Source of the DNA: Clostridium sp. Marseille-P2415
GTDB taxonomy: Bacteria > Bacillota > Clostridia > Lachnospirales > Lachnospiraceae
Length of the DNA stretch: 32,162 bases
NCBI RefSeq assembly: GCF_900155545.1
Contig: NZ_LT732526.1
Span: 2,064,128 to 2,096,289 of the forward strand
Direction: 5' to 3'
Part shown: positions 1-7,011 of the stretch, one piece after another
Position numbering within the stretch: the stretch's first letter is position 1
How the letters are laid out: every line of letters starts with the position of its first letter
The notes under the pieces: model-generated
What the model was told of the DNA's origin: nothing
The model's database searches: none
The model's input: the letters and a program-made list of their open reading frames with translations, nothing else
Made by a program: the position numbers and the translations under genes

Positions 1-29
1 TCCCTCTCAGACTGCAACTTAAGATTTTC

Positions 30-60
30 GGCCGGAATCCCAGACTCCGGCCAGTTTTTA
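30..60 (+). terminator. Intrinsic terminator for a plus-strand gene left of the window
   Basis: A 7-bp perfect stem (GGCCGGA at 30-36, TCCGGCC at 46-52) is followed by a run of five T at 55-59. The T-run is on the plus strand, so it ends a transcript entering from the left. It also lies just past the stop of the minus-strand HAD gene, but in that direction no T-run follows. Confidence 0.6.
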
Positions 61-65
61 CGGCA

Positions 66-413
66 TTATTTATTCCATGGCTTAAATGACCGTATCTTCG
101 CCAGCAAGGATGAAGCATCTCCATCAAAACAAATGGCACGGTCGTCAATGTAACAGATGGCCGGAAGCTTAACAGAAGATACCAGATCTACTTGAATGCC
201 ATACTTATCAAGATACTTCCGGATCGCCTCCGCTCCTTCTGCCTGTGCCGCCCTGGAAGATACGACCGTCACATAATATCCTGCTTTTCGTATTTCTCTT
301 ATGGCCTCTTTGATTCCTTCCACCGGCTCGTCCGGTATGACCTCAACTCCCTTCCAGCCGCTGACATAGCTGTGGATCACTCCGTCAAAATCAAATACCA
401 CTGTTCTTTTCAC
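66..413 (-). CDS. Small HAD-like hydrolase
   Basis: This 115-residue protein carries HAD-superfamily motif I near its N-terminus (VFDFDGVI, both aspartates present), a VVSSR segment resembling motif II, and a late YIDDRA segment resembling motif IV. It is much shorter than typical HAD phosphatases and lacks a full cap domain, like small HAD proteins found in phages and mobile elements. The start is GTG at 413, preceded by a good ribosome binding site (GAGGAGG, 7 nt away). It lies inside the proposed element that interrupts cotJC, so a phage-like cargo role is inferred. The substrate is unknown. The family call is fairly safe; the function is not. Confidence 0.7.
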   Translation of the reverse strand: MKRTVVFDFDGVIHSYVSGWKGVEVIPDEPVEGIKEAIREIRKAGYYVTVVSSRAAQAEGAEAIRKYLDKYGIQVDLVSSVKLPAICYIDDRAICFDGDASSLLAKIRSFKPWNK

Positions 414-466
414 GTTTTTCCCTCCTCGTATCAGTCTGTGCGGTAAAAGCTTCTGCCTGCCCTTTA

Positions 467-643
467 TTATGTCAATTCCTCCTCCCCATATTCTGAGGAT
501 ACCCGTTTAAATCCAATCGATTCCATCATCCTGTCCTGAATGATAACCGAGATTTCCCTGCGTTTTTCCTCAGGCAGAGAATCCATAAGAACATCTTTGC
601 CGTTAATTTCAATGTAATTTTCAATAATTGGCTTTTTGTTCAT
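467..643 (-). CDS. Small conserved protein of phage or mobile-element type
   Basis: This is a 58-residue protein starting at ATG 643, chosen because GGAGGAG lies 8 nt upstream; an in-frame start 36 nt earlier has no such site. The sequence contains YIEINGKDV and a charged helix (LPEEKRREISVIIQDR), a pattern I associate with small proteins found beside serine recombinases in clostridial phages and elements. It is divergent from the recombinase gene, about 90 bp away. No catalytic motif is seen and no function can be assigned. It is probably part of the same element as the recombinase. Confidence 0.55.
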   Translation of the reverse strand: MNKKPIIENYIEINGKDVLMDSLPEEKRREISVIIQDRMMESIGFKRVSSEYGEEELT

Positions 644-736
644 ATTTCCATCTCCTCCCCTGTAAAATGTATGTGACACAGATTGTACTTGTTTCCTGAT
701 ATTTCCTACCTAAAGCCCGGAAAGAAGTGATGTGAT

Positions 737-2191
737 ATGATAAAAAACAGCACACTGGAGATCGGAGCCGCATACATCCGCGTAAGCACAAACGACCAGA
801 CCGAGTTATCACCGGACGCCCAGCTTAGAGAAATCAAAAAGGCAGCCATGGCCGACGGCATTTTTATTCCCGAACAGTTTATTTTCATTGAAGAAAAAGG
901 CGTCAGCGGCCGCCGTGCGGACAATCGAAAGCAGTTTCAAAAGATGATATCCGTCGCAAAGTCCCAGCCCTCTCCCTTTCAGTACCTCTATCTCTGGAAA
1001 TTCTCCCGCTTCGCCCGCAATCAGGAAGAGAGCATGTTCTACAAAGGCATACTTCGGAAAAAGTGCGGAGTCACCATCAAAAGCGTTTCAGAGCCTATAA
1101 TGGAAGGCATGTTCGGCCGTCTTATTGAAAGCATTATCGAGTGGTTCGATGAATATTATTCCATCAACTTATCCGGGGAGGTCACCCGGGGCATGACGGA
1201 AAAGGCCCTGCGTGAAGGTTATCAGGCCCCCCCCTGCCTGGGTTACAATGCAGTCGGGGAAGGAAAGCCGTATCTGATCAACGAAGAAGAATATAAAATA
1301 GTGGAATACATACATAAATCCTATCATGACGGCATGGATGTATCCTCCATCGCAAGAAGCGCCAATGAACTGGGATTTCTCACCAGGAGAGGAAATCCCT
1401 TTGACCGCCGGGCCATCGAGCGCATATTAAAGAACCGGTTCTACAACGGGATCGTGACCTGGAAAGACATATCCTTTCAGGGCTCCCATGAGATCCGGGA
1501 TTCTGTAGCCTCAATCTTTGATGAAAACCAGAACCGTCTTAAGAGAGAATACAGGCCCCGAAACCGGCGGGAGGCATCCAGCTGCATGCACTGGGCCTCC
1601 GGCCTCTTAAAATGCGGATACTGCGGCGCAAGCCTGAGCTTTAATAAAACTGCGGACACAGACCGCCGCCCCTGCTATTTCCAGTGTTGGCGGTACACCA
1701 AAGGATTTCATGATGAATCCTGCAGCATCACGGTTAAACGGGTGGAAGAGCTTATCCTGGAATCACTTTACAAAGCGCTTGCTACCGAAGAAATCAGATA
1801 TGAATATGTGCGAAATTCCACTGACAGCCAGGCCGAAGAAGAAAATATCCAAAATGCCATAACAAAACTTATGGCTAAGAAACAGCGTGTAAGGGCTGCG
1901 TATGAAAATGGGATCGATACCCTGGAAGAATACCGGACTAACAGGGAACGACTTAAAAGCGAGCAAAACAGTCTGGAAAACCGGTTACAAAATCTTCTGG
2001 AGGGCAGGACCCGCGACAAAGCTCTTGATAAAACCGAGCTGATGACCAGGATAAAAAATGCCTATGACATCATTTCCGATCCGGGTATGAGCTGCGAAGC
2101 CAAGGGAAACGCCCTAAGGAGCATTGTGAAAAAAATTGTCTATGACAAACAGGAAAACAAGCTCAAATTCTTCTACTATATCCCAATATAA
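737..2191 (+). CDS. Large serine recombinase (site-specific integrase/excisionase)
   Basis: This 484-residue protein has the layout of large serine recombinases. The N-terminal resolvase domain (about 9-150) holds the YIRVSTNDQ motif with nucleophile Ser17, and KFSRFAR at about 88-94 matches the usual DRxSR segment. A recombinase domain follows (about 165-275), then a zinc ribbon (Cys293, Cys296, Cys313/317, Cys329) and a charged coiled coil (about 368-420). All parts appear intact, so it should be active. AAGAAGTG lies shortly upstream of ATG 737. The gene ends about 50 bp from the point where cotJC is cut, and recombinase genes normally lie beside their attachment site. By analogy with SpoIVCA (skin) and SprA (SPbeta) it may excise the element in the sporulating mother cell. 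That role is inference; no clear sigma-E or sigma-K promoter was recognised. Confidence 0.9.
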   Translation: MIKNSTLEIGAAYIRVSTNDQTELSPDAQLREIKKAAMADGIFIPEQFIFIEEKGVSGRRADNRKQFQKMISVAKSQPSPFQYLYLWKFSRFARNQEESMFYKGILRKKCGVTIKSVSEPIMEGMFGRLIESIIEWFDEYYSINLSGEVTRGMTEKALREGYQAPPCLGYNAVGEGKPYLINEEEYKIVEYIHKSYHDGMDVSSIARSANELGFLTRRGNPFDRRAIERILKNRFYNGIVTWKDISFQGSHEIRDSVASIFDENQNRLKREYRPRNRREASSCMHWASGLLKCGYCGASLSFNKTADTDRRPCYFQCWRYTKGFHDESCSITVKRVEELILESLYKALATEEIRYEYVRNSTDSQAEEENIQNAITKLMAKKQRVRAAYENGIDTLEEYRTNRERLKSEQNSLENRLQNLLEGRTRDKALDKTELMTRIKNAYDIISDPGMSCEAKGNALRSIVKKIVYDKQENKLKFFYYIPI

Positions 2192-2226
2192 TCAAACGGA
2201 AGGGCGTTTACCGACCTCCCATCCGG

Positions 2227-2340
2227 TTATCTGTTTTTGCAGTAAGGCCCACCATACTGACTCATAATAAATGAAGCAGCCTTGGGATTTGGAGTGGTAA
2301 TATTGACCGGATACTGTAATCTCTTTTCATATCTCCACAT
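2227..2340 (-). pseudogene. cotJC: 5' fragment of cotJC (spore coat manganese-catalase-like protein), interrupted
   Basis: This frame starts with the ATG of a TAATG overlap with the cotJB stop and encodes 37 residues. The first 32 match the CotJC N-terminus closely (MWRYEKRLQYPVNI, later SQYGGP). The last five (YCKNR) do not, and a stop follows where CotJC should continue with DGEL and a further 150 or so residues. All metal-binding residues of the catalase-like fold are missing. The break falls about 50 bp from the end of the convergent recombinase gene, so insertion of the element, not random decay, is the simplest cause. The retained part looks undamaged, which fits a gene that can be restored by excision. 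Confidence 0.85.
2236..2256. other. Predicted attachment-site junction between cotJC and the recombinase element
   Basis: Similarity to CotJC ends after the codons for Gly-Gly-Pro (2250-2245 on the minus strand); from 2244 leftwards the frame encodes unrelated residues and stops. The core of the recombination site should therefore lie around 2241-2250 (plus strand AGTAAGGCCC). The exact crossover bases cannot be fixed without the other end of the element, which lies outside the window. Confidence 0.6.
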
Positions 2341-2606
2341 TAGCCGCACACTCCTTCCCATGGCCATGGATCATTGATCCAGGTCCAGTAATTTTCATCC
2401 ATTACACCTTCAACCATCAGAGGACCGCACTGTTCCTCATAGGCCTCCATCGCCTGCTCCCGCAGATCTGATACGTAAAAGAAATAGTCCAGGGCTTCCC
2501 GATTATCCGGATGGGTATCAAGAAACAAAGCCACATCATCCATGGCAAAGCTGTATACATACACCTGCTGCAGCAAAACATCACAATTAATATTCGAATC
2601 TTTCAT
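2340..2606 (-). CDS. cotJB: Spore coat protein CotJB
   Basis: This 88-residue protein has the features of CotJB: a LYLDTHPDD-like segment (LFLDTHPDN), a conserved GPL, and the C-terminal WTWINDPWPWE. CotJB belongs to the CotJ coat complex made in the mother cell. The start is the ATG at 2606 within TGATG, where it overlaps the cotJA stop; a GGAGGGG site lies 8 nt upstream. Its own stop overlaps the cotJC start (TAATG). These overlaps imply translational coupling of the three genes. The gene is intact although the following cotJC is interrupted. Confidence 0.92.
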   Translation of the reverse strand: MKDSNINCDVLLQQVYVYSFAMDDVALFLDTHPDNREALDYFFYVSDLREQAMEAYEEQCGPLMVEGVMDENYWTWINDPWPWEGVCG

Positions 2607-3436
2607 CACCGGCACCCCTCCATAATAAATGGTTTATCCAGATCAGGGAAAATGGTTCCCCTGCCTAAGGCAGTTTCAACAGGATAGACCTGCTGCCATC
2701 GCTGCCATGGCACATAGGCCATTGCAACCGGAAATTTGTCAATATTTTCATAAGAGGCAGACGGTGCAGTCCTGGGGCATTTGGCTGGTGCAAAGCCCAT
2801 GGGCATTTCCGGCCGTTTCATCCGGCCTGGCCTCATTGACATATCCGGACGCCTCATAGGAACTTCTTCCTTCTTTCTTTCCGGACACTTCTCAGGCATT
2901 GATTTCTTTGCCCTTGCGGGGCATTTCATTGGAAATGATTCTATTGGCATTGTGGGGCATTTCATCGGAAATGACTCTGTTGGCATTGTGGGGCATTTCA
3001 TTGGGAATGATTCTGATGGCATTGTGGGGCATCTCATTGGAAATGATTCTTTTGGCATTGCGGGGCGTCTCATAGACATGGGAGCGGATTCCCTGGGCAT
3101 CGCAGGACACCTCATGGGTTTTGGAAATGTTGTCATATCTCTATCACTGTCAGGTAATGTCCCCATACGCTTTTCCGGACACTCCTTTGTATCTGAACCC
3201 GCCGTCTTTTTAGGCGGCATCCAGGGGCAGGGGCCCATTGGCATCTCCGGGTATTTCATGGACATAGGTTCAACTGACATACCCTCATTCTTAGCCGGAC
3301 CGGAACCAAGCGGCATATCGGGACGAATCACCGTACCGGGGCTCGCAGACATATCCAGCCCCATGGCAGGTTCCCAGCCGGATGTACCGGTACCGGCCAG
3401 GTACTCAGGACACCTTTGTTTTGTATAACACTCCAT
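2606..3436 (-). CDS. cotJA: CotJA-domain spore coat protein with a long Met/Pro/Cys repeat extension
   Basis: The last 46 or so residues (about 231-276) are a CotJA domain: MAYVPWQRW, then ALGRGTIFPDLDKPF. CotJA is normally only about 80 residues, whereas this protein has 276. The additional N-terminal part is low in complexity, rich in Met, Pro, Lys and Cys, and contains 12-residue tandem repeats of the type MKCPTMPxESFP (about residues 100-225, best at 122-175). No signal peptide or membrane segment is seen. The ATG at 3436 is chosen because AAAGGAGT lies just upstream; the in-frame ATG 21 nt earlier has no ribosome binding site. It is first in the cotJ gene set and 40 bp after the FAD/Rieske gene. 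Regular Cys and Lys spacing could allow cross-linking in the coat; that is inference. Confidence 0.85.
   Translation of the reverse strand: MECYTKQRCPEYLAGTGTSGWEPAMGLDMSASPGTVIRPDMPLGSGPAKNEGMSVEPMSMKYPEMPMGPCPWMPPKKTAGSDTKECPEKRMGTLPDSDRDMTTFPKPMRCPAMPRESAPMSMRRPAMPKESFPMRCPTMPSESFPMKCPTMPTESFPMKCPTMPIESFPMKCPARAKKSMPEKCPERKKEEVPMRRPDMSMRPGRMKRPEMPMGFAPAKCPRTAPSASYENIDKFPVAMAYVPWQRWQQVYPVETALGRGTIFPDLDKPFIMEGCR
2912..3070 (-). repeat. 36-nt in-frame tandem repeats within cotJA
   Basis: More than four copies of a 36-nt unit (plus strand starts CATTGTGGGGCATTTCATTG) lie head to tail, each encoding 12 residues. Several units contain the small palindrome CATTTC-attg-GAAATG. More diverged copies extend on both sides. 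Third-base and codon-level differences between copies show they are not all recent. Confidence 0.85.
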
Positions 3437-3476
3437 AGGATGTATGACTCCTTTCATTTTTGGGAAGTTTCTAATA

Positions 3477-4811
3477 TCAATCTATGAAAGGAATGCTTTG
3501 TTGTGCAGGGCCAGCTGATATTTTTCCATCAATCTCATAAGAAGAACCATGGCAGGGACATTCCCAGCGTTTATCATACCGGTTCCAGGTCAAACGGCAG
3601 CCCATGTGGGGACAATTCACTGCTCCAGGCATTGCGCCGGACGAAAGCCCCTTTACGGATTCCAGGCCATGGGAAACCAGTCTTCCGGCAGATGCCCGGA
3701 GATGATGTCTTTGTGGGGAAAATACCCCATCATACGGCGTCTTTTTTCCTGTAATCTGAGTGCTTAACATTTTTGCTGCCACCATGGATGAGCTCATGCC
3801 CCATTTTCCAAAGCCGGTAGCAACGTACCAATCCGGCCTGATGGAGGAAAAGGTCCCTATATAAGGAATCCCGTCCAAAGTCATGCAGTCCTGTGCAGTC
3901 CATCTTCCCAATTCCCTGGCCTCTGGGAACAGGTGCTCCCCTGCCCGCTTCATAGCAGTAAAAGGATTCTCACCGGGCGCCTTTCCGGTCCTGTGGCTTC
4001 CATATCCCAAAAGCAGCTTATCACCGGCTTTTCGGAACGAATAAGCCCTGGAATCAATTCCGAGATACATACCGTGCAGGGACGCTACCGGCTCAAGCTC
4101 CAGAACATAACTCTTTTCCTGATACATTTTTGCAAAATAAAATCCCGGAATATTAACGAAAGGATAATGGGAGGCAAATACCACCTTTTCCGCCTTTACC
4201 ACTCCTCTGTCCGTCACCACCTCATGCCCCTGTACCTTTGTGACCCTTGTCCGTTCATAGACCGTAAGGCCTGCCGATATATCCCTTATAAATTCCAAAG
4301 GGTGGAACTGTGCCTGCCTGGTAAAACGCACCGCTCCGTGAACCGGAAAAGGAAGGCCGGTCTCCCTGACAAAGGATGCGGGCAGCCCGAGCCTGGCAGC
4401 ACACTCTGCCTCTTTTAACAGCACTTCTGACTCCTGCACGGAATACAGATACGCATCCATTGTCTCATAATGGCACTGGATCGAATGGCGTTTGATCAGT
4501 TTTCCATACTCCTCTACTGCCAGCTGGTTTGCCTTTCCGTACAGCCTTGCAGTCTCTTCTCCTATCGTCCGCTCCAGCTTCTGGTAAATCAGATTGTGCT
4601 GGGACGTGATCTTTGCCGTTGTAAATCCGGTCTGTCCGCTTCCGATCCGGTTGGCTTCCAGGACGACCACATGGAGTCCATGCCTTTGCAGATAATAAGC
4701 CGTCAGTATCCCTGCCAATCCTGCCCCTATGACCACAACCTCAGTCCTCTTATTTCCGGCCAGCGGATTACGCCGGGGAATGACAGTTGTTTCTGTCCAA
4801 ATCGATTTCAT
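3477..4811 (-). CDS. FAD-dependent oxidoreductase with C-terminal Rieske 2Fe-2S domain (YhfW-like)
   Basis: This 444-residue protein begins with an FAD-binding fold (VVVIGAGLAGILTAYYLQ, the GxGxxG dinucleotide site) of the D-amino-acid oxidase/glycine oxidase type. It ends with a Rieske cluster motif: Cys400-x-His402, 15 residues, Cys418-x-x-His421 (CPHMGC, CPCHGSS). The same architecture occurs in B. subtilis YhfW, whose substrate is not known. The start is ATG 4811, because AAGAGGTG sits 6 nt upstream; an earlier in-frame GTG lies inside that site. It precedes cotJA by 40 bp on the same strand, so it may be co-transcribed with coat genes. The substrate cannot be told from sequence. Confidence 0.88.
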   Translation of the reverse strand: MKSIWTETTVIPRRNPLAGNKRTEVVVIGAGLAGILTAYYLQRHGLHVVVLEANRIGSGQTGFTTAKITSQHNLIYQKLERTIGEETARLYGKANQLAVEEYGKLIKRHSIQCHYETMDAYLYSVQESEVLLKEAECAARLGLPASFVRETGLPFPVHGAVRFTRQAQFHPLEFIRDISAGLTVYERTRVTKVQGHEVVTDRGVVKAEKVVFASHYPFVNIPGFYFAKMYQEKSYVLELEPVASLHGMYLGIDSRAYSFRKAGDKLLLGYGSHRTGKAPGENPFTAMKRAGEHLFPEARELGRWTAQDCMTLDGIPYIGTFSSIRPDWYVATGFGKWGMSSSMVAAKMLSTQITGKKTPYDGVFSPQRHHLRASAGRLVSHGLESVKGLSSGAMPGAVNCPHMGCRLTWNRYDKRWECPCHGSSYEIDGKISAGPAQQSIPFID

Positions 4812-4883
4812 TCTTTTCACCTCTTATTTTTTCTTAAAACGTTCTTTATCACTTGCATTAATCATATTATTCTCTCTATTTTC

Positions 4884-4903
4884 AGAATAATGCCTCTTAT
4901 TCT
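4884..4903. promoter_or_regulatory. Perfect inverted repeat between divergent genes, possible operator
   Basis: AGAATAA, a 6-bp spacer, and TTATTCT form a 20-bp dyad in the space between the FAD/Rieske gene and the GGDEF-EAL gene. The size and symmetry suit a dimeric regulator. No known regulator consensus was recognised. Confidence 0.35.
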
Positions 4904-4936
4904 CCTTCCAATTATTTCTTGATTTCACCCTGCTTT

Positions 4937-4942
4937 TATAAT
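4937..4942 (+). promoter_or_regulatory. -10 box (TATAAT) for the GGDEF-EAL gene
   Basis: A perfect TATAAT lies 41 nt before the TTG start codon. No good -35 is found at 16-18 bp, so the promoter may be weak or activator-dependent. Confidence 0.45.
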
Positions 4943-4982
4943 ACAATGAAATCAGAGAGCCAATGAACAGGAGGTAATCCAT

Positions 4983-6356
4983 TTGAGTTGGTTTCATAAA
5001 AAAACAGATCCGGTTCCCCCAGTCAAACCGGATATACAAAAGACTGAGGAGACAGCTTTAAAAAACAAGCTGGAACGGGATGCCTTTTATAAACATTTAA
5101 GCTCGGACTTAAACTCGGACGGCCGCGGAACCGTGTTAAAGCTATACATCGAAAATTTCAAACGGCTGAATCAGGTATTCGGTTATGATTACTGTGAAAA
5201 CCTTCTGGATCAGATCCTTACCTATTTAAAAGTACTGACCGGTAAAAATGTGTATCACTATATCGGAGTGGAATTTTTCATCATTCTGGATCAATATACG
5301 CAGGGGCAGGCCCTGGAGCTTGCCGAGGAGATCGCAGGAAAATTTGACCGTGCCTGGAAGGTCAATGGGACTGACTGTCTGTGTTCCGTTCAGATGGGCA
5401 TCTGCTCCTATCCCGGTCACGCAGCTGATCCGGACCAGATGTTAAAATGTTTAGACTTAGCCGTATTAAAAGCAGAGGATATCGGACCCAATCAGGCGGT
5501 TGTATTTGACAGCACCCTGCAGAAGCAGCTAAAACGCCGGCAGACCATTGCCCTGTACTTAAAGACCGCTCTGGAAAAAGAAGAAGTGGAAGTCCGATAC
5601 CGGCCTACGTTTCATACGGATAGCGGAACCTTTCCCAGAGCAGAACTCTATATGCGGATTTTCATCAAGGGACTTGGTTTGATCGGTGCAGGTGAGTTCC
5701 TGCCTGTGGCAGAGGATTCCGGACAGATCCGCGCCATTTTATACTATGCACTGGAAAAGGTGGCCCAATGCATCTCAGAATTGCTTGAAATGGGCAGGGA
5801 ATTTGATTCCATCGCCCTTCCCGTTTCCCCGGTTCTCTTTCTGCAGGAGGATTTTCCTGATGAAATGAAGAGAATCATGGCGTCCTATGGGATTCCAAAA
5901 GGCAAACTGGCCCTGGAATTCCAGGAAAGCGCACTGACCATGGCGTATTTAAATATCAATGTCATGCTTCAGCAACTGCAGGAAATGGGAGTGGAACTGA
6001 TTCTCAATGAATTCGGTTCCGGTTATTCCGGAATTTCCACCATCCTGGAACTTCCGGTGAATTCCTTAAAGCTTGAGCGCCTGTTCGTCTGGCAGCTTGA
6101 AACAAACCCGAAGTCCCGTTACGTCATGGAAGGTCTGGTCCGCATGGCAAAAGACTTAAATTTAAATATCATAGCAGAAGGTGTGGAGACGGAAAACCAG
6201 GTCCGGACCTTAACGGCCGCCGGCTGCAATTACCAGCAGGGATTTTACTATTCCCCCACTTTGGAAAAAGACACGCTTCTTAAAGTTATTGGCGCTTCCT
6301 TAACCGAATCCCTTCCGCTCCTGGCAGAAGAAAAAGAAAAAATGAGACGTACATAA
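4983..6356 (+). CDS. Degenerate GGDEF-EAL protein, probably a c-di-GMP receptor or regulator
   Basis: This soluble 457-residue protein has a GGDEF-like domain (about 45-175) followed by an EAL-like domain (about 185-435). The GGDEF motif is replaced by IGVEF (94-98), so cyclase activity is very unlikely. The EAL motif is ELYMR (221-225). The Asn that normally binds metal is Pro280, and the DD pair is Asn342-Glu343. Glu312, Lys363, Glu399 (AEGVE) and the QGF motif (419-421) remain. Loss of several metal ligands suggests no or weak phosphodiesterase activity. The start is TTG 4983, preceded by AGGAGG at 8 nt. No membrane or sensor domain is seen. Confidence 0.85.
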   Translation: MSWFHKKTDPVPPVKPDIQKTEETALKNKLERDAFYKHLSSDLNSDGRGTVLKLYIENFKRLNQVFGYDYCENLLDQILTYLKVLTGKNVYHYIGVEFFIILDQYTQGQALELAEEIAGKFDRAWKVNGTDCLCSVQMGICSYPGHAADPDQMLKCLDLAVLKAEDIGPNQAVVFDSTLQKQLKRRQTIALYLKTALEKEEVEVRYRPTFHTDSGTFPRAELYMRIFIKGLGLIGAGEFLPVAEDSGQIRAILYYALEKVAQCISELLEMGREFDSIALPVSPVLFLQEDFPDEMKRIMASYGIPKGKLALEFQESALTMAYLNINVMLQQLQEMGVELILNEFGSGYSGISTILELPVNSLKLERLFVWQLETNPKSRYVMEGLVRMAKDLNLNIIAEGVETENQVRTLTAAGCNYQQGFYYSPTLEKDTLLKVIGASLTESLPLLAEEKEKMRRT

Positions 6357-6399
6357 ACCGGAAGAAACACGCCCGGCTCGCTGCCCGCGTAAATGAAGT

Positions 6400-6446
6400 A
6401 AAAAAGCGCTTCCCGCCAGGTAATGGGCAGGAAACGCTTTTTTATT
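6400..6446. terminator. Bidirectional intrinsic terminator
   Basis: A long hairpin (AAAAAGCG and TTCCCGCC pairing with GGGCAGGAA and CGCTTTTTT) lies between the stop codons of two convergent genes. It has A-runs on one side and T-runs on the other, so it can serve both the plus-strand GGDEF-EAL gene and the minus-strand CBS gene. Confidence 0.85.
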
Positions 6447-6453
6447 TCAAATC

Positions 6454-6900
6454 TCAGTTACCGGCAACAGCCTGGCAGTTCACCACTTGCTGCTGCACCT
6501 CCTGGGACTTATTGTAGAAATACCGAATGATATCTTTACGGGTGATAATTCCAATAAAATTCTTCTGGTCATCCACCACCGGTACAAAATTCTGGTTTAA
6601 TGCCTTGTCAATCAAGTCCTCCATATTGGAATCCGCATATACGGGTCGGTTGTCTGACCTTCTGTCGATTGCCGCTGCCGTCACATGCTCCGCTTCCTTT
6701 AAGCTTAGGTTAAATTTGTTCTTGATCCCCCAAAGCATGTCCCCTTCGGTGATGGTTCCTACATATTTGCCCCGTCTGTTAATAACAGGTACTGCGGAGT
6801 ATTTATGATACTCCATCTTCTCAAGCGCCTGGCGCAGAGATTCATCCTCATAAATATAAGCCACCTCATTCTTAGGTGTTAAAAAAAACAATATGTTCAT
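6454..6900 (-). CDS. CBS-domain-pair protein
   Basis: This 148-residue protein consists of two CBS domains. The first contains SAVPVINRRGKYVGTITEGDML (in pieces: VPVIN, GTITEGD) and the second VPVVDDQ and GIITRKDIIRYF. CBS pairs bind adenosine nucleotides and act as sensors. No catalytic domain is attached, so it probably works through a partner. ATG 6900 is chosen because GGGGAG lies 7 nt upstream; the GTG two codons earlier is too close to that site. It appears to be transcribed alone, with a TATACT-like -10 upstream but no convincing -35. Confidence 0.85.
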   Translation of the reverse strand: MNILFFLTPKNEVAYIYEDESLRQALEKMEYHKYSAVPVINRRGKYVGTITEGDMLWGIKNKFNLSLKEAEHVTAAAIDRRSDNRPVYADSNMEDLIDKALNQNFVPVVDDQKNFIGIITRKDIIRYFYNKSQEVQQQVVNCQAVAGN

Positions 6901-7011
6901 AGCCACACTCCCCGTAGATTTTTCGGTTTTAGTATAGCAGATGACTCTTAATCACGTATGAACAATTTATTATTTTTTTATAACTTTTTTCCTGAGGTTT
7001 CCTGTTTTGGC

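Noticed and set aside
2912-3070. Regular 36-nt units resembling a CRISPR array
   Set aside because: The units are head to tail without unique spacers, lie in a coding frame, and no cas genes are present.
2781-3428. 215-codon open frame on the plus strand opposite cotJA
   Set aside because: It is the mirror of the repeat region; the repeats are multiples of three, so no stops arise on the other strand. No ribosome binding site; the minus strand has a real CotJA domain.
4824-5039. Minus-strand 71-codon frame upstream of the FAD/Rieske gene
   Set aside because: It overlaps the start of the GGDEF-EAL gene. Only a 13-codon end portion lies free, with a poor ribosome binding site.
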